Positions 36,109 to 45,077 of a stretch of DNA of 64,000 nucleotides are shown piece after piece (position 1 is the stretch's first letter; every line of letters begins with the position of its first letter). The stretch is from NCBI GenBank assembly GCA_934725855.1, contig CAKVCL010000003.1, positions 105,029-169,028 of the forward strand, read 5' to 3'. Below the pieces are notes generated by a model, which saw nothing but the letters and a program-made list of their open reading frames with translations, did no database searches and was not told where the DNA came from. The stretch is from an uncultured Cellulosilyticum sp. GTDB taxonomy: Bacteria > Bacillota > Clostridia > Lachnospirales > Cellulosilyticaceae. The position numbers and the translations under genes were made by a program.

Positions 36109-36855
36109 CTATCTTACCCCTGTAATATCCTTAACCACTTCACCTGCAATAATAAGCCCTGCAACTGAAGGTACAAAAGCCGTACTTCCTGGTGTTTGTT
36201 TTTTTCTTACGACGATTTGGTCTGGTGCAATATTTGTTCTTGTTTCGGTTTTCCCTAGTTCTAATGGTTTTCTAGCTACTTCTTTTGAATAAACCACTTT
36301 AAGTTTCTTTACGCCTCTTGCTTTAAGTTCTCTTCTCATAACCTTAGCAAGTGGACACACAGAAGTTTTATAAATATCTGCCACCTCAAATTTTGTAGGG
36401 TCAATTTTATTGCCTGCACCCATAGAACTCATAATTGGAATGCCTGCTTTTGTAGCACGTACAATAATGTCAATCTTAGCTGTAATTGTATCAATCGCAT
36501 CTACGATATAATCATATTTTGTAAAATCAAACTCATCTGCTGTTTCCGGTAAGTAAAAGCATTTATATACGTTTACCTGCGCATTAGGATTAATATCTAA
36601 AATACGTGCCTTCATTACATCTACTTTATATTGATCTATCGTGCTATGTGTTGCAATAATTTGTCTATTGATATTGGATAAGCATACTGTATCATTATCA
36701 ATTAAATCAAATTTGCCTACACCACTTCTAGCAAGTGCTTCTACAACAAATCCTCCTACGCCTCCTACGCCAAATACAGCAACATGTGAGTTATTAAGCT
36801 TCTCTATTGCTTCACTTCCGAATACTAATTCTGTTCTTATAAATTGTTCTGACAT
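36109..36855 (-). CDS. tcdA: tRNA threonylcarbamoyladenosine dehydratase (TcdA/CsdL)
   Basis: Protein of 248 residues of the ThiF/MoeB/HesA superfamily. The nucleotide-binding loop is VAVFGVGGVGGFVVEALARS; the Arg region is CLSNINRQIIATH, and YDYIVDAIDTITAKI follows. The end STAFVPSVAGLIIAGEVV is typical of TcdA. It cyclises the t6A modification at position 37 of ANN-decoding tRNAs to ct6A, using ATP. The sulfur-transfer partner CsdA is not adjacent. It is upstream of the L,D-transpeptidase gene with a 14-base gap, likely cotranscribed without functional link. Confidence 0.93.
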   Translation of the reverse strand: MSEQFIRTELVFGSEAIEKLNNSHVAVFGVGGVGGFVVEALARSGVGKFDLIDNDTVCLSNINRQIIATHSTIDQYKVDVMKARILDINPNAQVNVYKCFYLPETADEFDFTKYDYIVDAIDTITAKIDIIVRATKAGIPIMSSMGAGNKIDPTKFEVADIYKTSVCPLAKVMRRELKARGVKKLKVVYSKEVARKPLELGKTETRTNIAPDQIVVRKKQTPGSTAFVPSVAGLIIAGEVVKDITGVR

Positions 36856-37095
36856 TATTTCCTCCGTGCGTTTTTTACCATGATAAATTTGTGAGGAGAT
36901 ATATCCTCATTTCTCCATACTGATTGGATATAAATTTTCCCCTCCATCATAACATTTTTTGCATAAATTATAAACGTATTCCTATAAATCTCTTAATGTG
37001 TCCTTTACAATCTTTTAAATTGTCCGCTGACATAATCCAATGATCGTCTTGCATAAAGTAATAGTACAGATGCTCAAGAAGGAGGATGTTAAATC

Positions 37096-38493
37096 ATGTA
37101 TGAAACAAGAGATATACACCTACTGCAAGACACATTATCTTACTATAACTGTCTCATTATGAATCCTCATCTTCATAAGCTTTGTGAATTATCTCCTATA
37201 GAGTTAAAGTGTTGCAATGCTTCTAACATTGAGATTATCCATATCCGCTCTCTTCCCGAGCATGCTAACTATATGCGCTTTAGTTATATATTAAATGCAC
37301 TTTCAGCCTTGCAGCAAACAATAGGCGTTTTGCTTGTTTCTAGTCATGATTCTTTTTCTATTTATCTATTAATAAAAGGAAATTGTCCCTTTGCCCTTTC
37401 TCTACTTGAGACTGGGTTAAAGCAAAGTTTTCCTGATATTATCCTTGAGTCTATTGAAAACCCTAATGAATTTCTATGCACCCTCTTTAATCCATCATGC
37501 TACTCTTGTCTTACATCAGCATTAACTGTTCCAAATGCTACTTATGATACGCTCTTGTTAAAGAATTTTACTGAATTAATTGGGGAAAAATCAGAATATG
37601 TTGCGCTCTTTTTAGCAGAACCTACCGATAAATCTGATTTTCGCTCTTCATTAAATGAATTTTATAGGATGTGTGATGTTCTTTCAAACTTTTCACTTGC
37701 CAACTATACCCTCTATAAAAGTGAGGCTAAATCTCATTCCAATTCATGTGCCCAGTGTAATACCAATTCATCTGGCGCATCTAATACCAATACATCTGGT
37801 CAAAGCCATGCGTGTTCACATAATAGTCATGCTAACCTTTCAGTTTCTACACCTTTTACGTTAATTACTCATAGAGGCACTCGTAATAAGCCTTTACCAC
37901 CCTCTGCCTCAGCTAACCTTAAGCCTGTTAGCAAAGAAAAATGTAGTGCAGATAGCACCAATAATACGCCTAAAAACTTAAATACGACGGTTCTATTTAA
38001 TAAGGCAAAAGGTACTTCAAATACTTCGAATCATTCAAATGCTTATGCCCAAACGTGTAATGAATCCAAATCTAATACTTCAACTCATAGTAATTCTTCT
38101 ACCAACACGCTTTATCAAGCTCAAAACTTTGCCTGTCCTAATAAATGTGTTCAAGATGCCATTGAAGCCCTTAATATTGCCATCTGTCGTTATAGGCTCT
38201 TATCTCAAAATGTGGCTTATCACTTTAGTAGTTACTTTTTTTCATCTTGTAGTGAAATGAGCTATAACACGGCCTATACATATTTAGGTCTTGCGCAAAG
38301 TACTTATGCCTTATCTCCTAATGTAGTAAATAGTTGGTTTTCTCATAATGCTTACTACCCTCTTATTTTTGATTACTTAAGACAATTATCCTCTCCTAGT
38401 TTTTATATACCTGATTATAAATATCAACTGAGTAATAGTGTTCCTATATTAAGCAATGAATTAATTAATACGATTTATCTTCCTATAAATTAG
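37096..38493 (+). CDS. Unknown protein resembling the N-terminal part of HerA/DUF87-type ATPases, with Ser/Asn-rich middle
   Basis: Protein of 465 residues, started by ATG 37096 after AGAAGGAGGATGTTAAATC. Residues 1-205 are a mixed alpha/beta domain. About 210-345 form a low-complexity stretch rich in Ser, Asn, Thr, His and Cys (HSNSCAQCNTNSSG). The end (about 350-465) has a helical CPNKCVQDAIEALNIAICRY region and finishes SVPILSNELINTIYLPIN. From memory this layout resembles the region before the ATPase core in HerA-like proteins encoded beside zinc-ribbon and TPM genes. No Walker motif is present and a terminator follows, so an ATPase is absent. Otherwise unrecognised. Confidence 0.5.
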   Translation: MYETRDIHLLQDTLSYYNCLIMNPHLHKLCELSPIELKCCNASNIEIIHIRSLPEHANYMRFSYILNALSALQQTIGVLLVSSHDSFSIYLLIKGNCPFALSLLETGLKQSFPDIILESIENPNEFLCTLFNPSCYSCLTSALTVPNATYDTLLLKNFTELIGEKSEYVALFLAEPTDKSDFRSSLNEFYRMCDVLSNFSLANYTLYKSEAKSHSNSCAQCNTNSSGASNTNTSGQSHACSHNSHANLSVSTPFTLITHRGTRNKPLPPSASANLKPVSKEKCSADSTNNTPKNLNTTVLFNKAKGTSNTSNHSNAYAQTCNESKSNTSTHSNSSTNTLYQAQNFACPNKCVQDAIEALNIAICRYRLLSQNVAYHFSSYFFSSCSEMSYNTAYTYLGLAQSTYALSPNVVNSWFSHNAYYPLIFDYLRQLSSPSFYIPDYKYQLSNSVPILSNELINTIYLPIN

Positions 38494-38528
38494 GCATTTC
38501 TAACCCCCTATCTATATAGATTTTATTT

Positions 38529-38580
38529 ATTCCAGATATATTAAGGCTCTTGGTTACCCTATATCTGGAATACTTTTTTT
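38529..38580 (+). terminator. Terminator after the 465-residue unknown protein gene
   Basis: The perfect stem ATTCCAGATATA / TATATCTGGAAT is followed by ACTTTTTTT on the plus strand. Confidence 0.9.
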
Positions 38581-38670
38581 GATTATTTTAACTTTTATCC
38601 CACTACATTTTTTATCTATGATATACTGTCATCAGTAAATCTATTTTTCTATATAAAAGGAGGGTTTTTA

Positions 38671-39756
38671 TTGGCAGTCGTTTCTTACAAATGTCCCAAT
38701 TGTGGTGGAGATTTAATATTTGACCCAGAATCCCAAAAACTTAAATGTGAATATTGTTTTAGTGACTTTAATAAAGAAGAAGTTGAAAAATTAACTTCTC
38801 AGCATACTTATGATACCCCTGGTAAAGAAATCATAGAAGATGATAGTGAAGCTGCCTACTATAATGTAGAAGGGTCAGCTAATCTCTATACTTGCCCAAG
38901 CTGTGGTGCCGAAATCATTGCGGATGCCAACACTTCTGCTACTAACTGTTATTATTGTCATAAACCGATTGCTTTTACGGGGCAACTATCTGATGAGTTT
39001 AAACCTAGCAAGATTATTCCTTTTCAAAAAAGTAAGCAACAAGCCTTAGATACTTTTCTACAATGGTGCGGGCATAAGAGATTTTTGCCACCTGATTTCA
39101 CTTCCCCTAGACAGCTTGAGAATATTGCTGGGGTTTACGTTCCATACTGGTTAGTAGATTGTGATACAAATGGCTCTATGCACGGTTCTGGGAAGAAAGT
39201 AAAGACTTGGACGCAAGGTGATTATCATTATACCAAAACAGATGTTTATGCAATTTCTCGTGAAGCGGATATGAGTTTTTCTTATCTTCCTCATGATGCT
39301 TCTAAAAAAGCAGAAGATAAAGTAATGGATAGTATTGCCCCATTTGAATATGAGGCGTTAAAAGATTTCTCTTACTCCTATTTATCTGGATTTATCTCTG
39401 AGAAATACGATGTGACTAAAGAAGAGGTTTATCCTATTATTAAACAACGGGTAGACCAAGCAGTGCGTAAAGAACTTATGTCTTCCGTAGCAGGTTACTC
39501 ATCAACCTCTATGGCTCATACCAATGTTCAAGTCAATCGTACCCATTTCCACTATGCATTAATGCCTGTTTGGATGCTTACTTATATTTATCAAGATAAA
39601 ACTTATATTTTTGCCATGAATGGGCAAACTGGAAAAACCTTTGGTAGTGTACCTATTTCTATTCAAAAGGTTAATGTGTTCTTCCTTATTGTATTTCTAA
39701 TTTGCTTTGGCATCATTTTATTGATTCTGCTTTATATGGGAGGCATTTCATTATGA
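38671..39756 (+). CDS. Zinc-ribbon protein (TFIIB-type) with C-terminal TM helix
   Basis: The start is TTG at 38671, fixed by AAAGGAGGGTTTTTA just upstream and the conserved opening SYKCPNCGGDL. Protein of 361 residues. It has one zinc ribbon (CPNCGG and CEYC, residues 8-34) and a second (CPSCGAEI and CYYCHKP, about 75-105). A long mixed domain follows and contains VYVPYWLVDCDTNGSM and HYALMPVWMLTYIYQDK. One TM helix (about 333-355) ends the protein, suggesting it is tail-anchored with zinc ribbons in the cytoplasm. Such proteins commonly neighbour TPM-domain genes. Its stop overlaps the next start (ATGA). Function unknown. Confidence 0.8.
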   Translation: MAVVSYKCPNCGGDLIFDPESQKLKCEYCFSDFNKEEVEKLTSQHTYDTPGKEIIEDDSEAAYYNVEGSANLYTCPSCGAEIIADANTSATNCYYCHKPIAFTGQLSDEFKPSKIIPFQKSKQQALDTFLQWCGHKRFLPPDFTSPRQLENIAGVYVPYWLVDCDTNGSMHGSGKKVKTWTQGDYHYTKTDVYAISREADMSFSYLPHDASKKAEDKVMDSIAPFEYEALKDFSYSYLSGFISEKYDVTKEEVYPIIKQRVDQAVRKELMSSVAGYSSTSMAHTNVQVNRTHFHYALMPVWMLTYIYQDKTYIFAMNGQTGKTFGSVPISIQKVNVFFLIVFLICFGIILLILLYMGGISL

Positions 39757-40601
39757 GAACAAAATTAAACATAAAATCATACCTGAAAAGCATTATCTGC
39801 ATACTTTTGTTATTTTGCTTTTCTTTAATTCATATTCCTACCTTTGCTGCAGCAGATATTAAAGTTTATGACTATGCTAATCTTTTTTCAGCTGAACAAT
39901 TAGAAGAACTTGAAAATAATGCCAAAACTCTTTCTGACACTTATCAATTAGATGTTGGTATAGTAACCACTAGTGATGCGGAAGGTAAAACCTCCGAAGC
40001 TTACGCGGACGATTTTTATGATAATAATGGCTATGGTTATGGAAGTGACGCAGATGGTCTCATATTTTTAATCGATATGGATAACAGAAAAATCTGGATT
40101 TCCACTTGTGGTTTAGGCATTCAGTATTTTACAGATTCACGTATCGAAAAAATGTTAGATTCGCTTTATGAATATGTTTCTAGTTCAGATTATTATGGCG
40201 CAGCCAATAACTTCTTACAACTTACTGAGTCTTATATCAATAAAGGGATCCCAACTAATCAACATACTGTAGATGCTACACCTCATGTTCCTTTTCAAAA
40301 TGAAGCTGGTGAGCCTCTTAACTTCCGTAGCGTTGCATTAAGCATTGTAGCTGCTATAATCATTTCTGGCATGATTACGCTTATTGCACGTGCTATTGTG
40401 ATTTATCGTTACAAACATCCACATTTTACCGAGCCACCTACTAGACCTGACGGTGCTAGTGTTCACTATACACAGCGTGAAGACCGTTTTGTAAGCACGC
40501 ACACTCATAAGGTCAAAATTGAAAAAAGTAATACTGACATTTCTACAACTCACCAATCTAGCAGTGGTAGTTCACACGGTGGGGGTGGAAGAAGCTTCTA
40601 A
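39753..40601 (+). CDS. TPM-domain (YgcG-like) membrane protein
   Basis: Protein of 282 residues from ATG 39753, which overlaps the previous stop by 4 bases and follows GGGAGG. It has a signal peptide (ICILLLFCFSLIHIPTFAA), then a TPM domain (about 35-165) with VYDYANLFSAEQLEELE and DNRKIWISTCGLG. A TM helix (about 192-216) and a cytoplasmic tail ending in SSGSSHGGGGRSF follow. TPM domains occur in phosphatases of photosystem repair and in many bacterial membrane proteins of uncertain role. The tight coupling to the zinc-ribbon gene suggests the two products act together. Confidence 0.85.
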   Translation: MRTKLNIKSYLKSIICILLLFCFSLIHIPTFAAADIKVYDYANLFSAEQLEELENNAKTLSDTYQLDVGIVTTSDAEGKTSEAYADDFYDNNGYGYGSDADGLIFLIDMDNRKIWISTCGLGIQYFTDSRIEKMLDSLYEYVSSSDYYGAANNFLQLTESYINKGIPTNQHTVDATPHVPFQNEAGEPLNFRSVALSIVAAIIISGMITLIARAIVIYRYKHPHFTEPPTRPDGASVHYTQREDRFVSTHTHKVKIEKSNTDISTTHQSSSGSSHGGGGRSF

Positions 40602-40645
40602 ACTTGCTATTCTTATAGAAACTCATTAACTTATATCTATTTTCC

Positions 40646-40687
40646 AAACTCTTGGCGCATTTTTCTTTATGCCCAAGAGTTTTTTCT
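40646..40687 (+). terminator. Terminator after the TPM gene
   Basis: The stem AAACTCTTGGGC-type arm pairs with GCCCAAGAGTTT and runs into TTTTTTCTC on the plus strand. Confidence 0.85.
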
Positions 40688-40828
40688 CACTCTTTTCTTA
40701 AGAACTTCTCATAATCTTCTAATCTTTCTCTTATAGCTTTCTCATTCTCCCTCGATATACTAATACCATCAAATAGGAAATACCTTCTCAGTAAATAAAA
40801 ACATATTATATTAAAGGAGAGATTTATT

Positions 40829-41233
40829 ATGGAAAATATCAATTTAGAACAAATCGATTTAATTATGCAAAGAGCAAATGTAACTTATGCTGAAGCTAAA
40901 GAAGCCCTTGAAAACAATAATGGTGATGCAGTTGAGGCCCTTCTTTTCTTAGAGAAACAAAACAAAATTAAAAAATCTAATTCAAGTTGCGCAGCTGATG
41001 GTATTAAGAGCTTCTTCAATAAATTAAATACTACACAATTTACACTTACTAAAAAAGAAAAGACTTACTTAAATATTCCTCTTTCATATGCAATCTTTGC
41101 ATTTATCTTCTGCTTCCCATTTGCAGTTTTCTCATTAGTCTTTGCTTTAGTTTTCGGTATTAAAGTAGATATTAAAGGTGAAAATTCTGTAGCTGAAAAA
41201 TTCAGCGCTGCTTTCGATAAAATTCAAAAATAA
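40829..41233 (+). CDS. DUF4342 domain protein (UBA-like N-terminus, membrane helix)
   Basis: Protein of 134 residues. The N-terminal 45 residues form a UBA/TS-N-like three-helix motif (LIMQRANVTYAEAKEALENN, then GDAVEALLFLEKQ), the hallmark of DUF4342. A single hydrophobic helix (about 84-110) follows. The short C-terminal tail is charged. AAAGGAGAGATTTATT precedes the start. DUF4342 proteins are of unknown function. Its place after the zinc-ribbon and TPM genes is noted, but a terminator separates them. Confidence 0.82.
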   Translation: MENINLEQIDLIMQRANVTYAEAKEALENNNGDAVEALLFLEKQNKIKKSNSSCAADGIKSFFNKLNTTQFTLTKKEKTYLNIPLSYAIFAFIFCFPFAVFSLVFALVFGIKVDIKGENSVAEKFSAAFDKIQK

Positions 41234-41248
41234 TAAGTAACCTAAAAA

Positions 41249-41280
41249 TAAGGCTTGGCAATTTGCTAAGCCTTATTTTG
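41249..41280 (+). terminator. Terminator after the DUF4342 gene
   Basis: The stem AAGGCTTGGC / GCTAAGCCTT is followed by ATTTTG on the plus strand. Confidence 0.8.
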
Positions 41281-41447
41281 TAGTTGTAATCCTAGAAAAT
41301 ATAAATTTTCTGTCAAGAAATCCTCTAATGTTATCTATTCTCTGTTAAGACTCTCTCTAATATATTGCTCCATTTAAATGCCTTTCATAAACTCATATTA
41401 AAGCTATAAAAGTTCATCATTTTATCTATGAAAGGAGCCTATTACAT

Positions 41448-41591
41448 ATGAACCCCTTTGATCTATTTGTTTGTGTATTAGGAATGGTAGTTGTGTTTAT
41501 TTCACTTTTTGTCATTGTTTTACTTTGTGAACTCACACATAAAGTGTGTAATAAACTAGACCATCTCTTTCCGAATCAAAAAAGTAAATAA
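41448..41591 (+). CDS. Small OadG-like gamma subunit of Na+-pumping decarboxylase
   Basis: A 47-codon frame starts at ATG 41448 after AAAGGAGCC and ends 43 bases before the beta-subunit gene. The product (MNPFDLFVCVLGMVVVFISL and onward) has one N-terminal TM helix followed by a short charged tail (CELTHKVCNKLDHLF). This is the form of OadG/MmdG-type gamma subunits, which hold the alpha and beta subunits together. The beta-subunit gene directly downstream supports the call. It is shorter than most OadG proteins (usually about 80-90 residues), lacking the metal-binding C-terminal tail. Confidence 0.7.
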   Translation: MNPFDLFVCVLGMVVVFISLFVIVLLCELTHKVCNKLDHLFPNQKSK

Positions 41592-41634
41592 CCTATCACT
41601 CAATCTAAAATAACTCTAGGAGGTTTATTAAAGA

Positions 41635-42810
41635 ATGGAAACAATTATTAACTTTCTCCATCAAACAGGATTTTATCTTGTTATGGATGATCCCAAACTC
41701 TTATTAACCATTGCTATCGCTTGTTTACTTGCTTATCTCGCCATTGTAAAAGGTTTTGAGCCTTTATTACTTTTACCAATTTCCTTTGGTATGTTACTTT
41801 CCAACTTGCCAGGTAGTGAAATGTTCCATGAAGCACTATTCTCTGAGGGTCATGTTCATTGGGACTTATTTACTGGTAATAGCGATATAACGCCAGGTCT
41901 CATTGACTATTTATATCTTGGTGTTAAATTAGGCATCTATCCTTGCCTTATCTTCTTAGGCGTAGGTGCAATGACTGATTTTGGTCCACTTATTGCTAAC
42001 CCCAAAAGTTTACTATTAGGTGCTGCTGCCCAACTTGGTATTTTTGTTACCTATATCGCTGCTACATATCTAGGCTTTACCCCTCAAGAAGCAAGTTCTA
42101 TCGGCATTATTGGTGGTGCTGATGGCCCTACTGCAATCTATGTTACAACGAGACTCGCTCCACATCTTTTAGGACCTATTGCCGTTGCTGCTTATTCATA
42201 TATGGCACTCGTACCAGTTATTCAACCCCCTATTATGAAAGCTCTTACGACTTCTGATGAACGTAAAATTAGAATGAAAGAGCTTCGTAAAGTCACTAAA
42301 ACGGAAAAAGTTCTTTTCCCATTTATCATTACAATTTTTGTAGCCTTTCTAGTACCATCTGCTACTCCATTAGTCGGCGCTCTAATGCTTGGTAACCTTT
42401 TCCGTGAATGTGGGGTTGTTGAACGTTTAAATAAAACCGTTCAAAATGAACTTATGAACATTGTTACTGTTTTTCTTGGTATTTCTGTAGGTGCTACTGC
42501 TACTGCTAACACTTTCTTAAGTGCTTCTACCCTTAAAATCTTATGTATGGGTGTCGTTGCATTTGGACTTGGTACAGCTGGTGGTGTCATTCTTGCTAAG
42601 TTTATGAATCTCTTTACTAAAAACAAAATCAATCCACTCATTGGCTCAGCAGGTGTTTCTGCCGTTCCTATGGCAGCCCGTGTTTCTCAAGTAGTAGGTC
42701 AAAAAGAAGATCCATCTAACTTCCTACTCATGCATGCTATGGGTCCTAATGTAGCAGGGGTTATTGGTTCTGCCATTGCAGCAGGCGTTCTCCTTGCTTT
42801 ATTTGGATAA
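41635..42810 (+). CDS. Sodium-ion-translocating decarboxylase, beta subunit
   Basis: Protein of 391 residues with about nine to eleven TM helices. It has the family motif [21 protein letters not shown] with the Asp needed for sodium transport. Another conserved segment is [19 protein letters not shown] near the C-terminus. The beta subunit couples decarboxylation of carboxybiotin to export of Na+. The substrate-specific alpha subunit (oxaloacetate, methylmalonyl-CoA or glutaconyl-CoA) and biotin carrier are not in this window, so the substrate is undetermined. A terminator follows, closing a two-gene unit with the gamma subunit. Confidence 0.93.
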   Translation: METIINFLHQTGFYLVMDDPKLLLTIAIACLLAYLAIVKGFEPLLLLPISFGMLLSNLPGSEMFHEALFSEGHVHWDLFTGNSDITPGLIDYLYLGVKLGIYPCLIFLGVGAMTDFGPLIANPKSLLLGAAAQLGIFVTYIAATYLGFTPQEASSIGIIGGADGPTAIYVTTRLAPHLLGPIAVAAYSYMALVPVIQPPIMKALTTSDERKIRMKELRKVTKTEKVLFPFIITIFVAFLVPSATPLVGALMLGNLFRECGVVERLNKTVQNELMNIVTVFLGISVGATATANTFLSASTLKILCMGVVAFGLGTAGGVILAKFMNLFTKNKINPLIGSAGVSAVPMAARVSQVVGQKEDPSNFLLMHAMGPNVAGVIGSAIAAGVLLALFG

Positions 42811-42841
42811 ATCCTCTACTGCCAATAAAGAGGTCTTATGA

Positions 42842-42890
42842 ATGAAAAATGCCTATAAGTTAGCTCATAACTTATAGGTATTTTTCATTA
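42842..42890 (+). terminator. Terminator after the decarboxylase beta gene (bidirectional)
   Basis: The stem AATGAAAAATGCCTATAAGTTA pairs with its complement up to 42889, with AT-rich ends on both sides. Confidence 0.85.
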
Positions 42891-43096
42891 TGTATTCTCG
42901 TGGATACCTATCTAATGATTAAAAATACTGTACTCTTTCTTTAAATTTCTAAGCTTATAAAACATCTTTAATGTCAATCAAAATATTTAGAAAGCATAAA
43001 ATTATACATGCAATATAGCTAAAAGGACATTTTCTTAAATAAAACGCACATGATAAGATAACTTCATCAATGAGAAAATCTATTAGGAGGTGCAGT

Positions 43097-43327
43097 ATGA
43101 AAATTTGTGTCAATCATTTAGGCTTTATGCCAGATGATCCATGTAAACAAGCTGTGATATTCGGAAATGAACAAACCAAATCATTTAAAATTATCAATCT
43201 GAATCAAAGTGGGTACAACGAAATTGGCCCAAATGGCAAAATGAATCAATATGTTTATTCAGGTGAATTACAAAAAAAGCAAAGTAATGACGGATTGAAA
43301 AACCAAGTGCAACAGATATATGAATAA
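43097..43327 (+). pseudogene. N-terminal remnant of a GH9-type cellulase (Ig-like domain), cut by IS30
   Basis: The ATG at 43097 follows TAGGAGGTGCAGT. The product opens KICVNHLGFMPDDPCKQAVI, matching the N-terminal Ig-like domain that precedes GH9 endoglucanase modules (pattern VNQVGY-P--K-AV). It contains about 70 related residues (to YVYSGELQKKQSNDGLKNQ) and then runs into the end of an IS30 element that supplies the stop codon. No GH9 catalytic domain appears on the other side of the element. It is therefore a truncated relic and encodes no enzyme. It suggests a plant-polysaccharide-degrading ancestry. Confidence 0.7.
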
Positions 43328-44340
43328 AAAAAGAATTCATAGCAATACTCTTAATACCATAAAAAAAGGAGTGGTTACTATGAATTCTGATAATAGTATT
43401 TCCAAAAAATACTCACATTTATCCATTGAAGAACGATATGAATTACAAATTTATTGTAATGATGGCCTTAACATTTCACAAATAGCTAAAAAATTATCAA
43501 GAAGCAAATCAACCATTAGTCGTGAACTTTCAAGAAATTCTGTTGTTCAAAAGGATACTCATTTACAGGAACATATGCGTTATTTTGCTGATACTACTCA
43601 CAATCATTATACTAAACGTCGCAAAAACTGTGGCACCAAACTAAAACTTGAACCTTGCAGAGAGTGTATTTCTTGGGTGGAAAATAAAATTAAGGATGAT
43701 AAATGGTCACCTGATGCTGCTATTGGTGAATTTAAAAAAGTATTAGGCGATAGTATAGAAGTACGCCCTGAAAGTATTAATTCACGTGAAGAAATAGGGC
43801 ATTGGGAAATAGACAGTGTTATAGGTGTGCGTGCTACTCGTATGGAGATTATAGTAAAAACACCTGGGAAGAAAAGTATTTATGTTCAAGAAGCATTCAT
43901 GAATTTAAGGCAAAAATATGGCGAATCATTTAACAAGGTTTTTAAAAGTATAACTTGTGATAATGGTAGTGAATTTAGCTTTGATGAAGATTTTAAAGCT
44001 AAGTTAGGAGTTAATTTTTATTATGCACATCCTTATTCTTCGTACGAAAGAGGAACAAATGAAAATCATAATGGCATCATTAGAAGGTTTATACCAAAAG
44101 GTAAGTCAATAGATGATATTCCAAAAGAATCCGTTGAACGAATATGTAATTGGATGAATACTTTACCAAGAAAAATCCTAAACTATAATACACCACAAGA
44201 ATTATTTTCCAAGTATATGTTATCACTATAGCAAGATAGGTTTTCCGCATAAAGCTTACCGTAAATAAAAAGAAACTATCTAATTTTAGTTTTAGATAGT
44301 TTCACTTTACATGTAAGATATTTAAACGCTCAGGTTGCAC
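43307..44340 (+). mobile_element. IS30-family element (ends tentative)
   Basis: The transposase gene is flanked by GTGCAAC at 43307-43313 and its complement GTTGCAC at 44334-44340, a possible terminal repeat. A second complementary copy, TGTTGCACTT (44427-44436), could be the true right end instead. A stem GAAACTATCTAA / TTTAGATAGTTTC lies at about 44271-44303, just after the gene, and probably terminates its transcript. Apart from these the segment after the transposase holds nothing recognisable. Confidence 0.6.
43380..44231 (+). CDS. IS30-family transposase, internally shortened
   Basis: The start is ATG 43380 after AAAGGAGTGGTTACT; the frame is open for 283 codons. The N-terminal HTH (LSIEERYELQIYCNDGLNIS and IAKKLSRSKSTISREL) is intact. 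The DDE core shows Asp in GHWEIDSVIG, Asp in ITCDNGSEFS and Glu in RGTNENHNGIIRRF. Compared with typical IS30 transposases two stretches appear missing: roughly 40-50 residues before the first Asp (WSPDAAIGEFKKV runs straight into LGDSIEVRPESI) and about 15 after it (VIGVRATRMEIIVKTPGKK). Both gaps keep frame, but the protein is probably inactive. Confidence 0.85.
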   Translation: MNSDNSISKKYSHLSIEERYELQIYCNDGLNISQIAKKLSRSKSTISRELSRNSVVQKDTHLQEHMRYFADTTHNHYTKRRKNCGTKLKLEPCRECISWVENKIKDDKWSPDAAIGEFKKVLGDSIEVRPESINSREEIGHWEIDSVIGVRATRMEIIVKTPGKKSIYVQEAFMNLRQKYGESFNKVFKSITCDNGSEFSFDEDFKAKLGVNFYYAHPYSSYERGTNENHNGIIRRFIPKGKSIDDIPKESVERICNWMNTLPRKILNYNTPQELFSKYMLSL

Positions 44341-44434
44341 CTCTGCAGAGCCTTATCCTTTTAACTATATTGTAATTATTGACATTACTAAAAACTTATA
44401 TACACATAAATTTCATTGAAGTATTGTGTTGCAC

Positions 44435-44806
44435 TTATTTTTTCAATTTATCATTTTGTTTTCTATAATCTTTTAAATCTACTATGTCAGCAGTATTTCG
44501 GATAATAGCCTTTTCTAAATGTGAAATGTCTTCTTTTACTTCTTTAACATCATTTATGATAGATTCATCAGTGTGAAGTGAAATGTCCCTAGCATAAAAT
44601 AAAGCTGAAATTTTAGGTTCTAAGGAGTGTTCTATTGCCATATCAATTTTGTCTAAACGTTGTTCTATGTTTTGTTTCATTTCTTTTTGGCCTTGTTCAA
44701 GAAAAGATATTCTTTCATCCATATTACTTATTCTTTCATCCATATTACCTATTTTTTGATCCATATTACTTATTTTTTCTAATATCAATTTCAAGGTTTC
44801 TTCCAT
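44435..44806 (-). CDS. Small coiled-coil protein with repeated heptads
   Basis: Protein of 123 residues, almost wholly helical and charged. Residues 10-34 contain a sevenfold-periodic repeat: ISNMDQKIGNMDERISN, then MDERISFLEQGQKEM. The repeat is encoded by near-identical 21-base units. No TM helix, signal peptide or enzyme motif is seen, so it is probably a soluble coiled-coil oligomer. It lies close to the possible right end of the IS30 element and could have been brought in with it. Function unknown. Confidence 0.6.
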   Translation of the reverse strand: MEETLKLILEKISNMDQKIGNMDERISNMDERISFLEQGQKEMKQNIEQRLDKIDMAIEHSLEPKISALFYARDISLHTDESIINDVKEVKEDISHLEKAIIRNTADIVDLKDYRKQNDKLKK

Positions 44807-44986
44807 TCTACATTCACTCCTTTGTATGTATGATTATACCATTTTAGTAAAGAAACTAATAGTACTAGACAGTCAAAAGTCTTGTAACTTTAACAAGCCT
44901 GACGATCCTCATAAAATTCAAGCTCTCCCTACTTAGTTTTAATTATTCGTGTTATGCTTAAATCCTTGTTTTTACCCAAACCATAA

Positions 44987-45032
44987 AAAGAAGAGGCTAT
45001 TACAAAATCATTTCGTAATAACCTCTTTTCTA
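44987..45032 (-). terminator. Terminator after the ABC exporter operon (bidirectional)
   Basis: AAGAGGTTATTACGAAATG pairs with its complement on the other arm and is followed by TTCTTTTTATGG on the minus strand, beyond the last ABC exporter gene. Confidence 0.85.
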
Positions 45033-45077
45033 TGCTAAATTAGCTTAGGCTTAAAGAAAAACATTAAGTCTTTCTAC

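Noticed and set aside
44427..44436. TGTTGCACTT as the definite right end of the IS30 element
   Set aside because: An equally plausible end lies at 44334-44340, nearer to the transposase; neither can be confirmed without another copy.
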